From Nocardia sp. (GTDB lineage: Bacteria > Actinomycetota > Actinomycetes > Mycobacteriales > Mycobacteriaceae): a stretch of DNA of 10,326 nucleotides. The stretch covers positions 1-10,326 of the forward strand of contig JABFXT010000718.1 of the NCBI GenBank assembly GCA_013361595.1, written 5' to 3'. The notes below the pieces were generated by a model, which made no database searches, was not told the origin of the DNA, and saw only the letters and a list, made by a program, of their open reading frames with translations. Of the stretch, positions 6,374-10,326 are shown piece by piece; the stretch's first letter is position 1, and the number at the start of each line of letters is the position of its first letter. The position numbers and the translations under genes were made by a program.

Positions 6374-7494
6374 CGCGGCTCCCAGTGCGGACTCGAGGTC
6401 AGGATCTCCGGGCCGTCCTCGCCGATGAGCACGGCGTCCCGTCCGAAGACCGAACCCACCCCCTCGGCCCAGACGTAACCGGTCAGCGCGAGTACCGTCC
6501 CGGGCTCGAGGATCTCGGCTTCGGCGGTACGCCGCAGCGCGGGTGCCACCACCGGCGGATCGAAACCCATCCCGAGGCCGCGGGCGACCGGCACGACCGG
6601 TAAGGGTTCACCCGCCGTCAGGTAGGCGTCGAGCAAGCCGGCGGCGGGCGCGCCGGGCCGGCATGCCCGCATCAGGTTGTCCCACAATCGGTTCCAGCGC
6701 CCGTAGAGCTTCTCCGTGGCCGGTGACGCCGCACCGACCGGCCACGTGCGCCCGACCTCGCCGATATACCCGTCGGCGAGGACACCGGAGGAGAAGGCGA
6801 CCAGATCACCCTCCTGGACCCGCCGGTCCGCGGTCGCCCGCCGCCACGGATGATCCCGGGCGGTCACCCAGGCCGCGTCCTGGGTGGCGGGGGTACTCAC
6901 CCCGCCGGCGGCGCAGGCCTCCAGCAGCACCCCGGCCAGCTCCTGCTCGGTGACGCCGGGCGCGAGTTCGGCCAGCCCGGCCGCCAACCCCTGTTCGGCG
7001 ACGCGCAGTCCGGCACGCATGGTGGCGATCTCGTCCGCGGTCTTGATCCGGCGGGCCGCCCGGAAAGCGAGTTCGCCGTCGACGAGTTCGGCGTTCGGGA
7101 ACGCCGTGGGCAGCAGCTCGGCGAAGCCGGGCGAGAGCGCGTCGGTCCCCACCCGCCGAGCCTGGGCCGCACCGTCGATCTCGCGCAGCGCCGCGACGAG
7201 ATTGCGGGGATCCCACATGGTCTCGTAGAGGTTGTCGTGCGGGATGTCCTCGGGAATGCCCTCGTCCCAGGTGCTGTGCAGATGGACCGCACCGGTTTTC
7301 CGGACGATCAGGGCCACCGGCCCGAACGGCCGGGTTCCCGCCACCCACAGCTGGGGCGCACCGGACAGGTAGCGGGCGTTCGCCTGCCGTCCGGCGATCA
7401 GTACATCGAGGTCGTGGGCTTGCATCTGTGCCAGCACCCGCTCGCGGCGGCCCACCCGCAGCGCGCGATCGTCCGGCAGGATCTCAGTCGCCAT
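6370..7494 (-). CDS. M24 (creatinase/aminopeptidase-P fold) protein lacking all metal ligands
   Basis: This is a 374-residue protein with a creatinase-type N-terminal domain (about 1-145) and a C-terminal pita-bread domain (about 150-374). Aligned by eye to its neighbour, the five metal-ligand positions read Ser235 (for Asp), Glu246 (for Asp, in IGEVGRTW), Arg305 (for His, in ARGLGMG), Thr338 (for Glu, in LALTGYVW) and Arg352 (for Glu, in FGRDAVLI). It therefore should not bind the usual metal pair, and the His used by metal-free creatinase is also gone. The start ATG at 7494 lies inside the upstream gene (11-base overlap). ATG at 7503, three residues longer, is an equal alternative, as neither has a clear ribosome binding site and coupling is likely. 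Roles could be a regulatory or structural partner of the intact M24 protein, or an enzyme with a new active site. It ends in a 4-base overlap with the crotonase. Confidence 0.85.
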   Translation of the reverse strand: MATEILPDDRALRVGRRERVLAQMQAHDLDVLIAGRQANARYLSGAPQLWVAGTRPFGPVALIVRKTGAVHLHSTWDEGIPEDIPHDNLYETMWDPRNLVAALREIDGAAQARRVGTDALSPGFAELLPTAFPNAELVDGELAFRAARRIKTADEIATMRAGLRVAEQGLAAGLAELAPGVTEQELAGVLLEACAAGGVSTPATQDAAWVTARDHPWRRATADRRVQEGDLVAFSSGVLADGYIGEVGRTWPVGAASPATEKLYGRWNRLWDNLMRACRPGAPAAGLLDAYLTAGEPLPVVPVARGLGMGFDPPVVAPALRRTAEAEILEPGTVLALTGYVWAEGVGSVFGRDAVLIGEDGPEILTSSPHWEPR

Positions 7495-8719
7495 AGGGGG
7501 CATAGGTGTAGTCGGTGAGAGGCGTGCAGCCTCCTTCGGTAACCACCACGATCTCCTCACTGCGGTAGCCGCCGGTGCCGTCCTCCCACACCACGGGTTC
7601 GAGGACCAGCACCATGCCGGGTCGGAGCACGAAGTTCTCGTCGAATTCGGCGCCGAGGTCGGTACCGATCATCGGGACCTCCGCGGCGCTCACGCCGATA
7701 CCGTGCGAAATATAGAAATGCGGGAGCCAGGGGCGCTGCCCGCCGGCCGCCGCGGTGGCGGCCGCGCCGAGTTGTGCCGCGGTGGCGCCCGGGCGGATCT
7801 GCGCGAGGACCGCGTCCAGGATCTCCCGCCAGGTGCGGTACTGCGCTTGCTGGCGCGGTGTCGGATCCTGCCCGACTATCCAGGTGCGGCCGAAATCCGA
7901 GCAGTAGCCGTTGTAGGTGATGGAGACATCGGTCCACAGCACATCGCCGGCCGCGAGTTCACGTTCGGTGGTGAGCAGCGGTAGCGCGAGATCGCCGTGC
8001 TTGGTCCACACCCCGTCGGCCTTGGTCTCCGGCATGACCTGCCAGATGGCGTCGAGCATGGTGGCGGTGGCGCCGAGTTCGAACGCGCGGCGGACGAACC
8101 GCGCGGACAGATCGATCTGGCGCTGACCGGGTGCCAGCGAACGGTGGATGTCGACGATCGCTTCCTCGGTGATCCGGCAGGCCTTGCGGATACAGGAGAG
8201 TTCGTCGGGGGTCTTGATCAATTTGGCCGGTCCGATGACCGTGGCCGCGTCCACCGGCTTCCCGCCCGGGAACAACCGGTCGCGGGCGCGCAGCATCGCA
8301 CCGGTGTACTCGTCCACCGCGAAGGTCGACCCGGCGGGTACGAGATCGGACAGGATCCGGGCGAAGTCCGCGACACCTTCGTCGAATTCGAGATATACCG
8401 GCGGATGTAGATGGTCGTCGGGCAGTTCCGACTCCGCCGCCGCGCCCGCCCGGAAGGGCAGGAACAGATGCGGCCATTCGTCGTGCGCCGTGACCACGGC
8501 GACCGGCCGCTCCACATGGGCGAGCCCGGCATCGCCGAGCGGCCAGTTGGCTCCGGTCGCGTAGACGACATTGTTGTTCAGCAGCAGGATCGCCGCGTCC
8601 ACGCCGCGTTCGGCCATGGCCGAACGCAGGCGGGCCCCCGTCTCCCGGCGCATCCGCGTGCGGTCCGGGAGCGCGGGTATATCGATCGCCGCGGTGGTCG
8701 CGGCGGGAAATGCGGTCAT
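7484..8719 (-). CDS. M24-family metallopeptidase/creatinase-like hydrolase (Xaa-Pro peptidase type)
   Basis: This is a 411-residue protein with a creatinase-like N-terminal domain (about 25-165) and a catalytic pita-bread domain (about 170-405). All five dinuclear metal ligands are visible: Asp264 (WTDVS), Asp275 (CSDFGRTW), His339 (SHGIGVS), Glu374 (VLEPVVW) and Glu388 (YRSEEIVV). The family cleaves Xaa-Pro bonds, but members also act on small non-peptide substrates (creatinase, ectoine hydrolase, the DMSP lyase DddP). In a catabolic operon without other peptidases, a small-molecule substrate is the likelier reading. No signal peptide, so cytosolic. The ATG at 8719 is supported by AGAAGGA 9 bases upstream. 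It lies 39 bases after the amidohydrolase and overlaps the degenerate M24 gene by 11, suggesting the two are made together, perhaps as a heteromer. Confidence 0.9.
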   Translation of the reverse strand: MTAFPAATTAAIDIPALPDRTRMRRETGARLRSAMAERGVDAAILLLNNNVVYATGANWPLGDAGLAHVERPVAVVTAHDEWPHLFLPFRAGAAAESELPDDHLHPPVYLEFDEGVADFARILSDLVPAGSTFAVDEYTGAMLRARDRLFPGGKPVDAATVIGPAKLIKTPDELSCIRKACRITEEAIVDIHRSLAPGQRQIDLSARFVRRAFELGATATMLDAIWQVMPETKADGVWTKHGDLALPLLTTERELAAGDVLWTDVSITYNGYCSDFGRTWIVGQDPTPRQQAQYRTWREILDAVLAQIRPGATAAQLGAAATAAAGGQRPWLPHFYISHGIGVSAAEVPMIGTDLGAEFDENFVLRPGMVLVLEPVVWEDGTGGYRSEEIVVVTEGGCTPLTDYTYAPYGD

Positions 8720-8758
8720 CGAAACAGGTCCTTCTCGCCCTCGGCGCTCCAGTCCGGC

Positions 8759-9928
8759 CTATACACCCAGGAATTCCTTGATGTTTCCGCTCACGATGCG
8801 CGCGGCGTCTTCGGGACCGACGGCCTGTACGACCGCGGCCAGCGATTGTTCCGAATAGCCGAACGTGCTCTCGTTGTGCGGATAGTCCGAGGACCACATC
8901 ACCCGGTCCACCCCGATCTGGTCGATGACGGCCAGGCCGAGCGGATCGACCATGAACGAGGCCCGCATATGGTTCTCCCAGTAGTGGCGCACCTCGTGTT
9001 CGACCGGGCGGTTGTACATGTGCCGGTAGGAGGCGTTCATATGCTCGGCGTCCTGCAGGGCCGAGGCGACCCAGTTGATCCCGCCCTCGAACCAGCCGAT
9101 CTGCAGGCCGGGATGCCGGTCGATGATGCCGCTGAACAGATACTTGGAGAACAGCTCCCGGAACGGGGCCACATTGTGCATCATGCCGACCACGACGCTG
9201 TTCACCTCGCAGGGCGCCGACAGCGGTGATTCGCCGATATGGTGCGAGACCGGCACTCCGGATTCCTCGATGGCGTCCCAGACGCCGATCATCTCGGTAC
9301 TGCCGTAGTCGATGACGTTTCCGTCGTCGTCCTTACCGGCCGACAGCGGCAGCAGGAAGGTCTGGAGACCCAGACCTTTCAGCTCGGTCAGGGTCCGGCG
9401 CGCACCGTCGGCGTCCCACCAGTTGATCAGGCCCACGCCGTAGAGCTTTCCGCCGGACCGCTCCTGCACTTCGGCGATGTATTCGTTGTAGATCCGGAAG
9501 CAGCGCTCGCGAACCGCCTTGTCCGGGTAGAAGAGCAGAGCCAGTAGCGAATTGGGGAAGGCCAGTTCCTTGTCGATACCGTCGGCGCGCAGATCCGCGC
9601 TCCGGGCCTCGAGGTTGGTGCTCCCGGAGCCGTCGAGGGGGTCGTACTGCATCAGTACCCGGCTGAAATCGCCGGGCAGGAACGATTTCCCCTTGCGCCC
9701 GATCTGATAGGCCCCGTCCTCGTACCAGACGCGGGGTGCCTTGTCCCGGAGCTCCTCGGGGAAGCGTTCGTAGAAGATGTCGTCGGCGAGCGAGATGTGG
9801 TTGTCGGCGGAGAAGACCTCGGTGCCGGCTGGAAGTCCGAGGGTGCCCTCGGCACGGCCCCGGCGATCCTTCGGCGGGCCGAACCCCTGTGGTGGGTAGA
9901 GCTGGGCACTGCTGGGCGACGTCGGCAT
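8759..9928 (-). CDS. Amidohydrolase-superfamily TIM-barrel enzyme (amidohydrolase_2/ACMSD-like)
   Basis: This is a 389-residue cytosolic enzyme of the amidohydrolase_2 group, which contains both metal-dependent hydrolases and non-oxidative decarboxylases. Landmarks are SADNHI (Asp42, His44) as the strand-1 metal motif in D-x-H rather than H-x-H form, VSHHIGE (His229/His230) on a central strand, WFEGGINW (Glu281) where relatives have WFEGGxxW, and WSSDYPHNES with Asp348, the conserved strand-8 aspartate, followed by the usual SGNIKEFLGV ending. The start is ATG at 9928, because GGAGGG lies 5 bases upstream; the frame extends to 10039 but that part looks non-coding. It is the first gene of the minus-strand operon, with about 165 bases of leader if the promoter near 10100 is right. 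It would perform the first hydrolysis or decarboxylation of the pathway; the substrate is unknown. Confidence 0.92.
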   Translation of the reverse strand: MPTSPSSAQLYPPQGFGPPKDRRGRAEGTLGLPAGTEVFSADNHISLADDIFYERFPEELRDKAPRVWYEDGAYQIGRKGKSFLPGDFSRVLMQYDPLDGSGSTNLEARSADLRADGIDKELAFPNSLLALLFYPDKAVRERCFRIYNEYIAEVQERSGGKLYGVGLINWWDADGARRTLTELKGLGLQTFLLPLSAGKDDDGNVIDYGSTEMIGVWDAIEESGVPVSHHIGESPLSAPCEVNSVVVGMMHNVAPFRELFSKYLFSGIIDRHPGLQIGWFEGGINWVASALQDAEHMNASYRHMYNRPVEHEVRHYWENHMRASFMVDPLGLAVIDQIGVDRVMWSSDYPHNESTFGYSEQSLAAVVQAVGPEDAARIVSGNIKEFLGV

Positions 9929-10098
9929 CGTGACCCTCCAATGGATCGTTTGATTCGCGAATTTGCCGTCGGCGGTCGCGGTCCCGGGCTGCCGTTGCCG
10001 TCGCGGGGTTTTGCCGATTGCGTATGAATTGCTGCGCAAAAGGATCGGCAGTGCGGGCGGCCGGGTTCCGAGTAGTGACCCGCCAAGCTGAAAACGAC

Positions 10099-10104
10099 AT
10101 TATC
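10099..10104 (-). promoter_or_regulatory. Extended -10 element of the amidohydrolase operon promoter
   Basis: On the minus strand the sequence reads TGTGATAAT: the hexamer GATAAT (5 of 6 to TATAAT) preceded by TG one base upstream, an extended -10. No good -35 is found at 16-18 bases (TAGAAC at best), which extended -10 promoters tolerate. Transcription would start near 10092, giving a leader of about 165 bases. Confidence 0.55.
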
Positions 10105-10108
10105 ACAA

Positions 10109-10123
10109 AACGAGAGTCTCGTT
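10109..10123. promoter_or_regulatory. 15-bp palindromic operator, TetR-type by appearance
   Basis: AACGAGA-G-TCTCGTT is a perfect palindrome with 7-bp arms around one central base. It lies in the -10/-35 spacer of the operon promoter, directly upstream of the extended -10, the classic position for repression. A second ACGAG half-site follows at 10126-10130, inside a smaller inverted repeat TCTAC-GA-GTAGA (10123-10134). The style is that of TetR-family sites, but no regulator gene is present in the window. Confidence 0.7.
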
Positions 10124-10294
10124 CTACGAGTAGAGGCGTTTCCTTGGTTCTTCTGCGGCTAGGGCAGGGAGAATGGTATTTTCATGAAGGGTTCGCGCCG
10201 GGCGCCGCAAGGATTGCGCGCGGGAGGATTTCGGTTCCGTGGCGGCCATGATCCGCATGTGAAGACCCATTGCCGGGGCAACTTCCCTGTAACT

Positions 10295-10324
10295 CTTGTC
10301 ACAAGCTCGAAACCAACCTACTGT
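10295..10324 (+). promoter_or_regulatory. Promoter-like element pointing out of the right edge
   Basis: TTGTCA (10296-10301, 5 of 6 to the -35 consensus) and TACTGT (10319-10324, TAnnnT form) are separated by exactly 17 bases on the plus strand. The -35 lies within an 11-bp palindrome CTTGT-C-ACAAG (10295-10305). A gene transcribed rightward, divergent from the amidohydrolase operon and possibly its regulator, would start just beyond the window. Confidence 0.5.
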
Positions 10325-10326
10325 GT

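Larger units (their letters stand above)
9929..10326. other. Regulatory intergenic region upstream of the amidohydrolase operon
   Basis: These 398 bases hold no gene I can support. The stretch from about 10085 to 10190 is noticeably richer in A and T than the genes. It contains the operon promoter and palindrome (10099-10134) and, at the right edge, a promoter-like pair pointing rightward. Short plus-strand frames from 10018 and from an ATG at 10184 (open to the window edge) show no family motif; the second has GGGAG 12 bases upstream and cannot be fully excluded. Confidence 0.6.

Noticed and set aside
5027..6478. A 483-codon plus-strand frame across the crotonase and the hairpin gap
   Set aside because: It runs through an intergenic region and antisense to a clear crotonase, with no recognisable domain and no ribosome binding site I can support.
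7504..7560. Longer start for the second M24 protein at 7560
   Set aside because: It would deepen the overlap with the upstream M24 gene to 77 bases, adding residues unlike any creatinase N-terminus. Starts at 7503 or 7494 fit the domain boundary.
9929..10039. N-terminal extension of the amidohydrolase to an ATG at 10039
   Set aside because: The extra 37 residues look non-coding, while the ATG at 9928 has GGAGGG at ideal spacing.
10018..10251. A 77-codon plus-strand ORF in the regulatory region
   Set aside because: It reads straight through the operator and promoter elements, has poor G/C third-position bias and matches no family I know.
1..10326. Search for tRNA/rRNA genes, CRISPR arrays, insertion sequences or phage genes
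   Set aside because: No cloverleaf-like or rRNA-like stretch, no regularly spaced repeats beyond the two-unit operator, and no transposase, integrase or phage motif was seen.

Overview
The window reads as chromosomal DNA of a high-G+C actinobacterium. Every confident gene uses codons ending mostly in G or C, GTG starts occur, stops are mainly TGA, and the protein families are typical of Nocardia, Rhodococcus and Mycobacterium relatives. Nocardia-like is my best guess, but it is inferred from style and not from a marker gene.

Layout, left to right. (1) About 1-820: a poorly coding region holding the wreck of an alpha/beta-hydrolase gene (minus strand, 303-606). It has a good ribosome binding site and start, but lacks most of its middle, changes frame at the deletion joint and carries an in-frame stop. 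A 16-bp perfect palindrome follows at 779-794. (2) 822-1577, plus strand: a classical short-chain dehydrogenase/reductase, meeting the next operon tail to tail over a 21-bp gap that holds a compact hairpin. (3) 1599-2701, minus strand: a two-gene unit of a DJ-1/PfpI-family protein followed by a MarR-family regulator. It is read from a promoter in a 46-bp gap where two 19-bp near-identical palindromic repeats overlap the promoter and abut the start codon, so the mRNA is probably leaderless. (4) 2748-9928, minus strand: five genes in transcription order, namely a TIM-barrel amidohydrolase, an M24 'pita-bread' metallopeptidase with all five metal ligands, a second M24 protein that has lost all five, a divergent crotonase lacking both usual catalytic glutamates, and an 815-residue CoA-transferase made of two CaiB/BaiF domains. 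The first four are tightly packed (39-bp gap, 11-bp overlap, 4-bp ATGA overlap). The CoA-transferase follows after 158 bp containing consecutive stem-loops. (5) 9929-10326: a regulatory region with an extended -10 and a 15-bp palindrome for the minus operon, and a promoter-like TTGTCA-17-TACTGT at the right edge pointing out of the window.

How the genes may work together (inference): the amidohydrolase and M24 proteins would hydrolyse or lyse a small substrate (C-N, C-C or similar bond), the CoA-transferase would activate the acid product as a CoA thioester, and the unusual crotonase would act on that thioester. The substrate cannot be read from sequence. The double-CaiB and M24 architectures recall enzymes of osmolyte breakdown (DddD and DddP for DMSP, creatinase and DoeA for creatine and ectoine), but that is an analogy of folds only. 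The most unusual points are the intact/degenerate M24 pair, the crotonase active site, and the leaderless doubly operated DJ-1/MarR promoter.
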